From JAHCHG01 sp041394845 (GTDB lineage: Bacteria; Acidobacteriota; Blastocatellia; Pyrinomonadales; Pyrinomonadaceae), in contig JAWKHL010000006.1 of assembly GCA_041394845.1 (NCBI GenBank), forward strand, positions 1-64,000: a stretch of 64,000 nt of DNA. The letters are read 5' to 3'. The notes below the pieces were generated by a model that worked only from the letters and a program-made list of their open reading frames with translations, had not been told where the DNA came from and did not search any database. Made by a program: the position numbers and the translations under genes. Within the stretch, counting starts at the first letter, position 1, and each line of letters begins with the position of its first letter. This document shows, piece by piece, positions 17,401 to 26,805 of this stretch.

Positions 17401-17993
17401 TGATCATTGAGCTGTTCCTGAGTCGCTTCCTTGGCCAGATCGTTGGCCTTCCGGCTGGCCTCGCGCGCCTCATCCATGATCTCTTTGAACTTGTCGTCCT
17501 GTTCTTTGAATTCATTGGTGATCAGTTCGCGCTGTTTGTCGTCCTCCGGATCATAACCGTTACGCAGGGTCACCGCGAGTTGGCGGCGGATCTCAAAGGC
17601 CTCCATCAGTTTTCGCAGGCTCTTTTCCTTGAGGTCGATGTAGTCTTTGAAATTTTTGTTGATTTTCATTCTCTCCGCCCGGTTCAGCTTTTCGACCGCT
17701 GTTTTGCCCAGAGCCATTCCCTTGTTGATGGCGTCAACTCCGGCGTTGGCGATCTTTTTGACCTCATCGACGTTCTGCTCCTTCATCGCCAGTTTGATGT
17801 CTTCGACCCCGCTTTCATTGGCCTTGTATAACTTTTTGATCTCCTTGAGGTCTTCATTGGCCGATTTTATCAGTTCGACCGCCTTGCCGGTCTCATCCGA
17901 GAAACCGAGCAAAGATGGTCCTTCATCGCTTGTGCACGAAAAACCGGCCGCCACAAAGATCAACAACAAAATTTTCAGTCCGCTTTTTATCAT
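17397..17993 (-). CDS. Coiled-coil lipoprotein of unknown function
   Basis: This is a 198-residue protein. The ATG at 17993 is preferred over an upstream TTG (18014) because it gives a compact lipoprotein signal, LKILLLIFVAAGFSC, with the cysteine near residue 20. The mature part is almost entirely charged alpha-helix rich in Lys and Glu (for example SANEDLKEIKKLYKANES and EARKASRKA-like segments), consistent with extended coiled coil. I do not recognise the family. It is convergent with the double-PDZ gene and may be a separate envelope component. Confidence 0.6.
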   Translation of the reverse strand: MIKSGLKILLLIFVAAGFSCTSDEGPSLLGFSDETGKAVELIKSANEDLKEIKKLYKANESGVEDIKLAMKEQNVDEVKKIANAGVDAINKGMALGKTAVEKLNRAERMKINKNFKDYIDLKEKSLRKLMEAFEIRRQLAVTLRNGYDPEDDKQRELITNEFKEQDDKFKEIMDEAREASRKANDLAKEATQEQLNDQ

Positions 17994-18046
17994 CCGGTTC
18001 AAACCTTTTCTCAATGATAAATGAAATGTAAGCGATAAGGAAGAAT

Positions 18047-18202
18047 GAAAGTTTAAAGGTGAAAAGGTTTAAAAGTGGAAAAGGTTGATTTTTTGTTGAA
18101 ACCGTCAATTCTGCCGGAACAATCCCTTTCCCGACCACAATCAAAAGTCGGCAACATCGACTGCCCCCTCCTTTTTCACCTTTTCACTTTTAAACTTTTA
18201 AG
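18047..18202. repeat. Inverted pair of tandem-repeat arms
   Basis: GTTTAAAGGTGAAAAGG-type repeats at 18047-18087 face complementary CACCTTTTCACTTTTAAAC-type repeats at 18172-18202, with about 85 bases between. The same motif pair recurs at 40226-40392. Confidence 0.65.
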
Positions 18203-18204
18203 CT

Positions 18205-19254
18205 TCAGATCAGACGGAAGTTCTTGGTCGCATTGCGCCGCCAGATGAAACCGTCGAGAACATAATGCGTCAGTTGCGGGACGGCCAACAGCGGCACCAG
18301 ATAAACCTTCAGATCGCTCCAGTCCCATCCGCCGCCGAACATCCAGAGCCTTTCGTGCCAGACGCCGCGGTGCCATAAGAGCTCCTCGGCGTAGGCGAAA
18401 AACCAGAGCGTCGCCAGGAATATGAACCAGTTATGCGACAATGTGCGGTAGATCTTCCCGGCCGATGCGCGCCGCGCCCGGGCGTAAAAATAGATCAGGG
18501 CGAAATAGGGAACGCCGTGGATGATGACGTTCGTGACGGTAAAAGCGTAATCGGAATTGAGCGCGACGATCCCGACGTACCAGCAGAGGGCGGTCGTCAA
18601 AACGATGATGTCTTTGCCGGGGTTGAGAAAGCCCCGCGAAAAATAAAGATAGGCCGATTTGATGAAATAAGCCGACAGAGCCAGCACGTAGAGAGGGAAA
18701 AGGATCTGTTCGACGACGGCCGGAAGGTAGAAAAAATCGCCGGCGACGAACCATTCGAAATTGCGCGGCAGATCCGACATCCAGCAGGCCAGAGGATAAA
18801 CCGTGGCCAGATAAACGGCCGCCGCATCGATCCACCAACCGAAGCGGTCCGTCTCGCCCGCCTTTCGCCGGTAGAGCGCCACCCAGCCGTATTGCTGACG
18901 GACGAAATGAAAAACCGCCAGATAAGCCAGACACCGCCAAAAGGTCATATCGCTTTCGGAATAAAGCGCCACGCCGACCAGATAACCCAGAACCGGCACC
19001 AGAACGTAAAGCCAAACGCGGCTCTTTAGCTCTTCCTTGTCGAAATAAACCCGAAACGAGGTTGACCAGACGTGGGCGACATCGATCAGCAAAACCGCCG
19101 AGATCCAAGTCCAGTCGGGCGAATCTTCGTCCAAAAACCCGAACTGCCACCCGACCGCCAGAAGGAGAAGAGAGACCAGCGCGCTTCCCAAAAAAACCGT
19201 CAGATCGACGCCCGGCGAAAAAAGCCATTTCGATTGTCCAGCGTTTTCCCTCAT
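18205..19254 (-). CDS. Conserved polytopic membrane protein, function unknown
   Basis: The protein has 349 residues when the ATG at 19254 is used; an upstream in-frame start would add 43 charged residues that look untranslated. About eight to nine hydrophobic segments are visible, including LTVFLGSALVSLLLLAVGW, VWLYVLVPVLGYLVGVAL and WFIFLATLWFFAYAEELLW. Several conserved-looking His and Trp residues lie in loops (VFHFVRQQYGW, HGVPYFALIYFY, LTHYVLDGFIWR). I do not recognise a named family. It lies 148 bases downstream of, and on the same strand as, the FAD oxidoreductase gene, so the two may act together on a membrane-associated substrate. Confidence 0.65.
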   Translation of the reverse strand: MRENAGQSKWLFSPGVDLTVFLGSALVSLLLLAVGWQFGFLDEDSPDWTWISAVLLIDVAHVWSTSFRVYFDKEELKSRVWLYVLVPVLGYLVGVALYSESDMTFWRCLAYLAVFHFVRQQYGWVALYRRKAGETDRFGWWIDAAAVYLATVYPLACWMSDLPRNFEWFVAGDFFYLPAVVEQILFPLYVLALSAYFIKSAYLYFSRGFLNPGKDIIVLTTALCWYVGIVALNSDYAFTVTNVIIHGVPYFALIYFYARARRASAGKIYRTLSHNWFIFLATLWFFAYAEELLWHRGVWHERLWMFGGGWDWSDLKVYLVPLLAVPQLTHYVLDGFIWRRNATKNFRLI

Positions 19255-19402
19255 CGAAATTTCTATGATAGAGGATTTTTCGCTTCTTTTACCAATCGAG
19301 CGCTTCAGGGTTTCATTCGACAACCTTTTTATTTGATGATTTCGGACTTTTTCAAAGAAAACGGGAACGTTCGTGCTTCGCACTCACGGCAAGCGGGACG
19401 CT

Positions 19403-21016
19403 TCACGCTCCGACCAAAGGGAGAATCTCCCGGGCCGCCCGCAGGCCGTGATAAAAGGCTTCTTCGAAAAGGGCGATGCCGCTCAAATCCGAATGGGCGA
19501 AATGGATGTTGCGGAAAGGCTCGCGCGCTTTTTCCCTTGCGCCGGACCATAAAAAGCCGGTTCGCGGAGAGATCATCGCGTGGCCCCAGCGCATGATGTC
19601 GATCCGCTCGGTCAAATTCCTGATTTCAGGATGCGCCCGTTCGAGATCGCTCAGGCAGACGTCCGACAGTTCTCTCCAGTCGAGTCCGAACAGTTTTGCC
19701 CGGCCGTCCGCGGAGAGCATCGGGTAATAATAGGTGAAAACGCTCGGGCCGTAATCGATCCCCTTCTGATGCGTGGCGACGACGTAGCCGAGGCCGGGGC
19801 TTTCGTAAAGAACGTTGTCCCAGGCCAAAGGAAAATCGCGCTCGACGCGCGGGCGCGGGCGGTCCCGCAGAAAAAGATTGGCGACGAACCAGGCGTTGTG
19901 GTCGAATTCGCCCAGATGGGCGGGCGGGTTCGCGCGAAAATCGCGGATCAGATACCGGGCCGTAAAGACCGGCGCGGCGAAAACGGCTTTTTCCGCCCGG
20001 ATACCGCGAAGTTCTTTGGTTTGAGCGTTGAGGCAAATAATATCGACGCCCTTTTCGTTGGGGATGATCTCGACGGCGATGTGCGAAGGGCGGACCTTTT
20101 CTTTGACCTTATCGAAGAGAAAATTGACGAAACGCCCGTTGCCTTCGGGAAAGGTGATAAAGCTCTGCGACTCTGCGCCCGAGCGCGGAACTCTGGAGCA
20201 AAAATAAAAAAGTCCGGCCCAGGCCGAAGTCCGCTCCGGCTTCAGGCCGTAATCGTCGCGGCAGGCGTAATCGCAATACCAGAGAAGCCTTTCCGAAGTA
20301 AAGCCGCGCTCCCTCAGCCAATCGGCGAAAGAGATCTCATCGAGCGCCGCAACCTCCGCATCATCGGAACATTCGGCCACCGGCAAAACGAAGGCGCGTT
20401 TTCCTTTTGAATCGCGCCAGTCGATCCAGCGGTCGAGTTCTTTTTGGAACGCGGCCAGCTGGCGACGGTCTTCGGCGCTCGCTCCGACGTTCAGATAAAG
20501 CCCTTCGTACCAGCGCCCTTTGTAAAAAATGCGCTCTTCCGGTTCGCGGATGACGAATTGCTCTTTGACGACGATCTCGCCGTTTTGATCCGTCCCGTCG
20601 GTCAGGTTCATCTCTTTGAGAAGAGAGATGAGTTCCGTGTTTTCCTGAAAAGGGATCGGCAGATAATGCGCCCCCCACGGGTAGGAAACGATCTTGGAGG
20701 TCCCGCTCGCGGCCGTCCCGCCGATCCGGTTTTCCAGTTCCAGCAGAAGAAAATCGTCAAAATCCGCCTGAGTCATTTTCCAGGCGGCCGAAAGCCCGGC
20801 CACGCCGCCGCCGACGATCGCCACTTTGACGTTTTCCCAGTTTTTTTCGGGGACTTCGAACGAACGATTTTCCCTGATAATATGCCCGATATCGACGCTC
20901 GCCCCGACGATCTCGCCGTCGTAGGAGACGGCATCGGAACCGGAACGACAGGCGGCCAGCGCCAGCGGCGCGCCCAAAAAGGCTTTCAGAATTTCCCGTC
21001 GGGTCGGTTGAGACAT
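19403..21016 (-). CDS. Exported FAD-dependent oxidoreductase (amine-oxidase/phytoene-desaturase fold)
   Basis: This is a 537-residue flavoprotein. The N-terminus (SQPTRREILKAFLGAPLALAAC) looks like a Tat signal with a lipobox cysteine near residue 23, so the folded enzyme is probably exported with its cofactor. The FAD-binding Rossmann motif is VAIVGGGVAGLSAAWKM near residue 65, followed by an acidic residue (LLELENRIGG) that binds the ribose. The C-terminal flavin motif (HFAHSDLSGIALFEEAFYHG near 510) matches the amine-oxidase family. The substrate is unknown. A polytopic membrane protein follows 148 bases downstream on the same strand. Confidence 0.82.
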   Translation of the reverse strand: MSQPTRREILKAFLGAPLALAACRSGSDAVSYDGEIVGASVDIGHIIRENRSFEVPEKNWENVKVAIVGGGVAGLSAAWKMTQADFDDFLLLELENRIGGTAASGTSKIVSYPWGAHYLPIPFQENTELISLLKEMNLTDGTDQNGEIVVKEQFVIREPEERIFYKGRWYEGLYLNVGASAEDRRQLAAFQKELDRWIDWRDSKGKRAFVLPVAECSDDAEVAALDEISFADWLRERGFTSERLLWYCDYACRDDYGLKPERTSAWAGLFYFCSRVPRSGAESQSFITFPEGNGRFVNFLFDKVKEKVRPSHIAVEIIPNEKGVDIICLNAQTKELRGIRAEKAVFAAPVFTARYLIRDFRANPPAHLGEFDHNAWFVANLFLRDRPRPRVERDFPLAWDNVLYESPGLGYVVATHQKGIDYGPSVFTYYYPMLSADGRAKLFGLDWRELSDVCLSDLERAHPEIRNLTERIDIMRWGHAMISPRTGFLWSGAREKAREPFRNIHFAHSDLSGIALFEEAFYHGLRAAREILPLVGA

Positions 21017-21026
21017 TTTTATCAGA

Positions 21027-21053
21027 AGTTTTGAGTCCTGCCTTAAGACGGCC
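21027..21053 (+). repeat. Half copy of TIR element family R5
   Basis: The sequence AGTTTTGAGTCCTGCCTTAAGACGGCC matches the left end of the elements at 33954 and 40499 (GAGTTTTGAGTCCCGC...GCGGCC). It lies just upstream of the flavoprotein start. The right end is not recognisable here, so this is probably a degraded or half copy. The rest of the 222-base gap is AT-rich without an evident gene. Confidence 0.55.
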
Positions 21054-21238
21054 TATATCCTACGATAAAACAGTTTAATAAAAACTCAAAAACTTCAGAG
21101 GTCATTTTCGCCAAACCAATGTAACCAATTAGATTTACAAAAAAATATGATGCTCCTGTTGTTCAAAAAGAATTTTTGAAAAATCAGAAGAAATCGTTTT
21201 TTGAAATTTGAGACCAGAATTCTGAAATCTCAAAGACA

Positions 21239-22906
21239 TCACTTTTGGCTGTCTGCCCGGGGCGCCGGCTTTCGCGGAATTTTTTCGTCCATCATCGCCG
21301 TTTGATAGACGAATGCCGCCATGATTACTGAGGCTTGTTTTAAGTCGTCGGCCTGCAAACGGTCGAAGTTGTCCTGATTTGAATGATGCGAACGGGTGTT
21401 GTATTCGATCTGATCCTGGATAAATTGAAAACCGGGAATTCCGACCGCATCGAACGAAAGATGATCGGTCCCGAAAGTTTCCGAAAGACTCAGGGTCGTT
21501 GCCCCCATTCCGGCAAACGGAGCCATCCATTGCCGAAATATCGGAGCAACCGCCGAATTTCCCTGGAGATAAACGCCGCGGATTCGCCCCCCACCATTAT
21601 CGAGATTATAGTAAGCCGAGAGTTTGTCGTAATCGGCTTTTTTTTCCAGACCGCCCATCTGCGTATTGCCGAAAAAGAGCGGATTGATGTCGTCCCTGAT
21701 GCCGAAATGCTTGAAAACATAATGCCGCGAACCGAGTAATCCTTGCTCTTCGCCCGACCACAGTCCGACCCGAATCGTCCGGCGCGGTTTTAACCCCGCA
21801 GCGAGCAGGATCCGGGCGGCCTCCATCACTACGGCGCATCCGGCGGCATTGTCGGTGGCGCCGGTTCCGGAGTGCCACGAATCGAGATGCCCGCCGAGCA
21901 TAACGATCTCATCCTTTAGATCGGTTCCGGGAATCTCGGCGAGGGTGTTGTAGGCCAACGGGTCGCGGTCGTCATACCCGGCCTCCAGATCAACCGTCAT
22001 CCGCAGATTTTCGCCCTGTTTTATCATTCGAACAAGCCGATTGTAATCTTCGGTCGCCATCGTCATCTGCGGAAGCATCTTTGCTTCTGCCTCCTTTTGA
22101 TAAGGGCGGAGCAAATCTTCGGCGATCAGTTTAAGCGGGTCTGCCGGAATATCGTTGGCCACCGAGGCGCCGGAAACAAAGATCGTTCCGCCGCTTCCGG
22201 CAAAACTGTTGTCAACCAAAACGGCCGCGCCTTCCGCGAGCAGAAATTTGGCGCGGTTTATGTTTCCGACGAATCTCTTCATAAACCGGTTTATCTGTTC
22301 GGGCGAACGGGGCCGACTTTCGCGGGCGGCCGGATCGGGAGCGTTGGCCAGATCGAGCAGTTCTTTATCGGTCAGACGCCGGGCCATTCCCTCAAAATCG
22401 GCTTCGAGGCTTCGCATATTCGAAACAAGGACTATTTTGCCGCGAAGGCGGCCTCTGTATTTTTCCAGATCCGCTTCATTTTCGGCTTCGAGCAAAACGA
22501 CATCAGCCGTGATTTCTCCGGGGGTCGAAGGCGACCAGGCTTTTGGATAAGCGATCAGCGGAAAGACCTGCGGCGATGTGATCTGAGCGGAAAATTTTTT
22601 CAGGAACCAGCCGCGTCCGAATTTTCCCCACGCTTCGAGCCGGGCGTTCTCCATTCCCCATTCCTGCATCCGGTCGCGCGTCCATTCATTGGCCCGTTTC
22701 ATCGCCGGCGAACCCGTCAAACGGCCGCCGATCACGTCCGTCAGGTAAGACAAGGTCAGCATTACCTGCGACCGGTTCATTCCCTCGTCTTTGATCCGGT
22801 CAATGACCTCCGGCGAAGCCTGATATATTTCGGTCTGACCGACTGCAAATGACGGAAACAGAAAAACGTAAAGAACAAACAGGCAAATAAATCTCTTTTT
22901 CAACAT
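21239..22906 (-). CDS. Secreted M28-family metallopeptidase with PA domain
   Basis: This 555-residue protein has a signal peptide ending near residue 23. A PA-type insert (about 130-270) precedes the M28 zinc exopeptidase domain. The di-zinc ligand motifs are visible in order: GGHLDSW, TGATDNAAG, the catalytic WSGEEQG, LDNGGG and the final His in TRSHHSNQD. The order matches glutamate carboxypeptidase-like or carboxypeptidase Q-like enzymes that trim peptides outside the cytoplasm. AAGGAG lies 8 bases before the ATG. It begins 23 bases after the DUF5916 outer-membrane gene on the same strand, suggesting an operon for extracellular peptide use. Confidence 0.92.
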   Translation of the reverse strand: MLKKRFICLFVLYVFLFPSFAVGQTEIYQASPEVIDRIKDEGMNRSQVMLTLSYLTDVIGGRLTGSPAMKRANEWTRDRMQEWGMENARLEAWGKFGRGWFLKKFSAQITSPQVFPLIAYPKAWSPSTPGEITADVVLLEAENEADLEKYRGRLRGKIVLVSNMRSLEADFEGMARRLTDKELLDLANAPDPAARESRPRSPEQINRFMKRFVGNINRAKFLLAEGAAVLVDNSFAGSGGTIFVSGASVANDIPADPLKLIAEDLLRPYQKEAEAKMLPQMTMATEDYNRLVRMIKQGENLRMTVDLEAGYDDRDPLAYNTLAEIPGTDLKDEIVMLGGHLDSWHSGTGATDNAAGCAVVMEAARILLAAGLKPRRTIRVGLWSGEEQGLLGSRHYVFKHFGIRDDINPLFFGNTQMGGLEKKADYDKLSAYYNLDNGGGRIRGVYLQGNSAVAPIFRQWMAPFAGMGATTLSLSETFGTDHLSFDAVGIPGFQFIQDQIEYNTRSHHSNQDNFDRLQADDLKQASVIMAAFVYQTAMMDEKIPRKPAPRADSQK

Positions 22907-22929
22907 TGATGACTCCTTCGTCTATAACT

Positions 22930-25257
22930 CTAAAAACTCTTTCTGAACAAATAAGAGGCGCGGATAAAAAATGTCCGGCTGTCGCGTTCAAATCCGGGGG
23001 AGAAGCGTCCGGTGAATTGATTAAAACCCTGATACCGCAAAGCGTCGTTGTAACCGATAAAAAATGCGGTTCCGGGGTTCGGATTCCAACCGAACAAGAG
23101 CTGTCCCCTGATATTGGCCGAAAGCGTATCGTAATCCCAACGCGAGCGGATAAAAACAAATCTGGAAAAATGATACTCGACTCGGCTGGAAAAAACATTG
23201 GTGTCAAAAGCCACTAAATTCGTATCATTGCGAACGAATCTGCTTTTATCAAAGCTTATTGAAACCCGCAATTCTTCGGTCGGTTTGATATCCAGATCAA
23301 GTTCGATATTCAGTTGCGAACCGGTTCCCGGATCAAGCGGGGCATTCGGATCAAGCAACGCCGCCGGGCTGACTCGCGGAAATTTCGGGCCGGCTCCGAA
23401 ATCAAAATCAAACCGGTTAAAAGTATAGGAAAAGAAACCGCCGGCAAAAAACTTCTTGTTAAATTGTTTGTTGACAAAACCGCCGATAAAGCCCCGGTAG
23501 GCCGAGCGTTCCGGGGGGCCGAAAAACGCCCCGTCCTGCCCGAGAGAGTTTCTTTTGGCCCCGAATTCTTCCTCGAAAAGCCTTTCAAAAGCGAATCCCG
23601 TTTCGATATGAGCGACGGTGTTTTGCTGCAGAGTAAAATCGAAATTCGTGTTGTAGCCCCAATTTTGCGAGCGGCCCTGCCAATCATTGCCGAAATTAAA
23701 AATATTTACCCAGTCAAGTCGGATCAGAGGCTTGGCGGGTTTTGAACGGGTGCTGAGACGCGAGATGACCGACAGACTGTTGGCGTTTGTCCGGCGCGTA
23801 AAACCGATATCGGCCCGATAATCGCGGGTTCGCCCCTCGGCTGAAATTCTCAAACCGTGAGTGTCGCTCGAAAAATCAAATCTCCCGAAATACGCAAAGC
23901 CGTTGCCCGTACGGTATTTATTTTCATCCGTTTCGGGATCGTAAAAAAAGCCGCGCGTCGTCGTTCCGATCATTTGAAAATCAAAGGTCGTTCGGGTGTT
24001 CAATTTGAAACGCCCGTCAAAACCGCCGAGCGTGTTGTGGCGGTTCGGAAAATGATTGGTCGTCCCGAAAAAACCCAGATTGTTCTCTTTGCCGAAATCC
24101 CGTTTGAGGCGAACGACCGCCGCATAAGATCGGGCCTCGATATTTCGTTTATTATCAACCGAACTCAAAAAACCGAAGGTGTTTCGGCCGACTTTGCCGG
24201 TTAGTTTGAGAGCCGCCACCGGATCGAAGATCGCCCGCGAATTGAAAACCAGCAGAGGCGATCTGAAAATATCCGCCCCTTCCAGAAAAAACGGCCGTTT
24301 TTCGGTAAAAAATATCGGGAACCGCTGATTGGCGGTGATCACCGGAGCATCGGCCTCGATTTCGGCAAAATCGGGATTAATCGCCGCGTCGAGCGTAATA
24401 TTCGGGGTGATCGTATATTTGATATTGACGCCGATTTCGGGTTTTACCGGCTGATTGACAAAACGGTTTCCCTCCGTGCGATTACCCGTTTCACTCAAAG
24501 TCAGACTGGGAATTATTTCGAGCGTTCTTTCCGTGCCTATTTGATCGAATCCGGTGATCTTGCCGGCTTGAACCAGTTGCCCTGAAATCTCCCGTGAAAT
24601 CGGCATCCAGGAATCAACCTCGTCATTGAGCCGTTTGATATTGCGGAGAGAATTAAACCCCCAGAGTTTTCCTTTTCCGGCCGAATAACGCAGGGATTTG
24701 AAAGGGATCCTGACCTCGACCGACCAACCCCAATCTTCGATCAAGCCTTTTGATTCCATCACGATGTCGGCCGAATAATCAGTTCCCGCTTCCTCTGTAT
24801 AGATCCCGTCCTGCTGAATTCCGAGCGGATTGAAACCGAGCACGTAAGCCCGTCGCTGATCGTCGTAAGTGTCCAGATAAACGCGGACATTGTCATCGCC
24901 GAAGACATTATCGCGTTTGGCCAGGGTCGCTCGAATCTTGTCGCTCTCATCAAAACACTTAAAGGCGATATAGAGATGCTTCGCGTCATACCCGATATAA
25001 ACCTCGGTCGGTTTTGAAGGCGCGATGTTGTCGCCCGGAAAGGTCTGGACAAAATCTCTGAGAACCTCGGATTCTTTCCAGATCGGGTCATCCAACCTGC
25101 CGTCAATGACTGGTGGTTGCGAAAAAAAAGATATTTTTACCGGATTTGCTTTTTCTGCCGAAAGGTTGGTTTTTGAATTGCCGCCGGAAACAGTTGTCTG
25201 AGCTTTACCGCCAAAATGCAAAAATAATATCACCGAAAAAAAATATAAGTATCTCAC
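22930..25257 (-). CDS. DUF5916/CBM9-like outer-membrane barrel protein
   Basis: This is a 775-residue exported protein starting at GTG. After the signal peptide, residues about 40-235 form a CBM9-like beta-sandwich with the phrases PPVIDGRLDDPIWKES, IAFKCFDES and WSVEVRIPFKSLRYS. The remaining 500 residues are rich in alternating aromatic strands (for example FFLEGADIF, RHNTLGGFDGRFKLN and the C-terminal FFIRASYLFRKSF), which indicate an outer-membrane beta-barrel. This arrangement matches DUF5916 proteins, whose substrate is unknown. The M28 peptidase gene follows within 23 bases, and an AraC regulator lies upstream on the same strand. The barrel may pass peptides or glycans linked to the peptidase's work. 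Confidence 0.85.
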   Translation of the reverse strand: MRYLYFFSVILFLHFGGKAQTTVSGGNSKTNLSAEKANPVKISFFSQPPVIDGRLDDPIWKESEVLRDFVQTFPGDNIAPSKPTEVYIGYDAKHLYIAFKCFDESDKIRATLAKRDNVFGDDNVRVYLDTYDDQRRAYVLGFNPLGIQQDGIYTEEAGTDYSADIVMESKGLIEDWGWSVEVRIPFKSLRYSAGKGKLWGFNSLRNIKRLNDEVDSWMPISREISGQLVQAGKITGFDQIGTERTLEIIPSLTLSETGNRTEGNRFVNQPVKPEIGVNIKYTITPNITLDAAINPDFAEIEADAPVITANQRFPIFFTEKRPFFLEGADIFRSPLLVFNSRAIFDPVAALKLTGKVGRNTFGFLSSVDNKRNIEARSYAAVVRLKRDFGKENNLGFFGTTNHFPNRHNTLGGFDGRFKLNTRTTFDFQMIGTTTRGFFYDPETDENKYRTGNGFAYFGRFDFSSDTHGLRISAEGRTRDYRADIGFTRRTNANSLSVISRLSTRSKPAKPLIRLDWVNIFNFGNDWQGRSQNWGYNTNFDFTLQQNTVAHIETGFAFERLFEEEFGAKRNSLGQDGAFFGPPERSAYRGFIGGFVNKQFNKKFFAGGFFSYTFNRFDFDFGAGPKFPRVSPAALLDPNAPLDPGTGSQLNIELDLDIKPTEELRVSISFDKSRFVRNDTNLVAFDTNVFSSRVEYHFSRFVFIRSRWDYDTLSANIRGQLLFGWNPNPGTAFFIGYNDALRYQGFNQFTGRFSPGFERDSRTFFIRASYLFRKSF

Positions 25258-25322
25258 TAACTATATTTTTAGCCGATAAGATCAATCTTGTATTGGAGAT
25301 TCTTAGGCAGTTTTGGACAGGC

Positions 25323-26135
25323 TTAGCGATCCTGATAAAGAGCCCTGTAAACGGCCGGGGTCATCTGCATGGCTTTGCGGAAGATTCGGGTGAAATGGCT
25401 CTGGTCGTAGAAACCGCATTCGGCGGATATCTGACTGAGAGGCGCTCTGGAATTAACGATCTTTTGGCAGGCCGATTCGACCCGCCGATGCCGGATAAAA
25501 TCTCCGATGGTCATTTGAAAATAACGGCGAAACTCCCTGGCCAGATGGGTCGGATGAACACCAACCGTGGCGGCGATCGAGGAGATGGTCAGATTATCGG
25601 CAAACTCCTCGCTGATCAGATCTCTGGCCGTTAAAAGCCATTTCGGAATTGACCGGTCGGTTCGCCCGTTCGAATGCCGCAGAAATCCGGCGACTATTTC
25701 AAACATCAGCCCCTCGACACTCAAAGAAGAGAATTCATCGGCCTCATAAAATTCCCGGTAAAGCCGCATCGTCAGCCGGTTAAGTTCGGCATTTTTCTGA
25801 ATGACGGCTTGTTTTAATCCGCGTTTGTTTTCATTAAAACGCTCAAAAAACTGTGGGTCGGGCTGGATATTAAAACACCGCGAGGGGGTGTGAAAATAAT
25901 CGGAATGCCTTTCACCGGCAGTGTGAAAAACGACGGTCGAGGATTGACATAAATGCTCATTTTTTTCGACTCGTTCGGTAAAACTACCATCCAGAACAAA
26001 ACAAAAATAAGCAAAGCCATGGGAATGAAAAGGGAGTCGAACGGATTCGGAATAAACGGTTTCCGTAAAACGAAAATCGGCCAGCCAATTGCTTTTGACG
26101 GTCTGACCGAATAATTGCCGCAAAGGAGTTTTCAT
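25323..26135 (-). CDS. AraC-family transcriptional regulator
   Basis: This 270-residue regulator has a cupin-like N-terminal sensing half (HSHGFAYFCFVLDGSFTERV, about residues 35-75) and a C-terminal double helix-turn-helix (about 165-265). The second HTH carries the AraC signature ISAECGFYDQSHFTRIFRKA. It lies upstream of the DUF5916-M28 operon on the same strand, 65 bases away, so local control is likely. The inducer is unknown. Confidence 0.88.
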   Translation of the reverse strand: MKTPLRQLFGQTVKSNWLADFRFTETVYSESVRLPFHSHGFAYFCFVLDGSFTERVEKNEHLCQSSTVVFHTAGERHSDYFHTPSRCFNIQPDPQFFERFNENKRGLKQAVIQKNAELNRLTMRLYREFYEADEFSSLSVEGLMFEIVAGFLRHSNGRTDRSIPKWLLTARDLISEEFADNLTISSIAATVGVHPTHLAREFRRYFQMTIGDFIRHRRVESACQKIVNSRAPLSQISAECGFYDQSHFTRIFRKAMQMTPAVYRALYQDR

Positions 26136-26202
26136 AAATTGGTTTCGTATCCCCGGAAAAATATGTAAGTATCTGTCAATAAAAACACCGCCGGTCGCCC
26201 AT

Positions 26203-26484
26203 TTATGACATTTTTATACCAATACTTCGGACAGGTAAAGCAGGGTCGGGTGAAATGGCTAAAATCTCAAAACTCTCCTTGTTCAACTGGTCAATCACAT
26301 CTTCAAAAGGTTGGGATAAAGTTAGTTTGCCGACACTGATTTTTATCGCCATTTCCCAAAGGCTGGCAATGCTGATAAAAACATCATTTTGAGAGTCGGC
26401 GATAATTTGCCGATGAGAGTTTGAGAGTAGATTATTGCCTTCCAAAAAATAAATCAGGATGTGAGGATCAATCAGCAGACGCAT
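26203..26484 (-). pseudogene. Truncated, frameshifted VapC-type PIN toxin
   Basis: The open frame has 93 codons, against about 130 for this PIN family. The N-terminal part is good: LLIDPHILIYFLEG contains the first catalytic Asp, and ISIASLWEMAIK contains the Glu. After EILAIS the expected sequence continues in another frame (FHPTLLYLSEV, resembling the usual H.....L..LP segment). The downstream RDPFDR and final Asp region that complete the acidic site are absent. The product should therefore lack RNase activity. It is adjacent to an intact antitoxin-like gene. The alternative, an unusually short active PIN protein, seems unlikely. Confidence 0.6.
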
Positions 26485-26685
26485 TTACATATATTTCTTA
26501 AAATCTTCAAGCGGCGCGTCGAAATCATCGACGATTTCGACGACCAACCCTTTCATACTGCCGAATTTTCGCTCTTCTTCTTTTCGCTCGCCGTTTTTCT
26601 GCAGTTTTATTAAATCCAGATCCGCCAAATCTTCAAGAATCTTCTTCGCTTTTGGCTCTAAAATTTCTATTGGGTAGGTTTCCAT
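26485..26685 (-). CDS. VapB-like/DUF2281-type antitoxin
   Basis: This is a 66-residue protein whose C-terminal phrase GSMKGLVVEIVDDFDAPLEDFKKYM is typical of DUF2281-like antitoxins paired with PIN toxins. The last codon abuts the ATG of the decayed toxin gene, the usual antitoxin-first order. The DUF2281 tail normally blocks the PIN active site, so the antitoxin probably survives as a relic or as an autoregulator. Confidence 0.72.
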   Translation of the reverse strand: METYPIEILEPKAKKILEDLADLDLIKLQKNGERKEEERKFGSMKGLVVEIVDDFDAPLEDFKKYM

Positions 26686-26738
26686 AATTTTCTTATAAAG
26701 AATCAGATGTTCTCCGACATGATCGAAAATTACAGCGC

Positions 26739-26773
26739 AAAAAAAACGAGGGGACTTCCTTAAAAGCCCCTCG
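26739..26773 (-). terminator. Intrinsic terminator of acyl-CoA dehydrogenase gene
   Basis: On the minus strand a 7-bp stem, CGAGGGG/CCCCTCG, is followed by eight T residues. It lies 33 bases beyond the stop codon of the acyl-CoA dehydrogenase gene. Confidence 0.85.
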
Positions 26774-26805
26774 CTCCAATTCCAAAATTAAAACAAATTG
26801 GTTTA

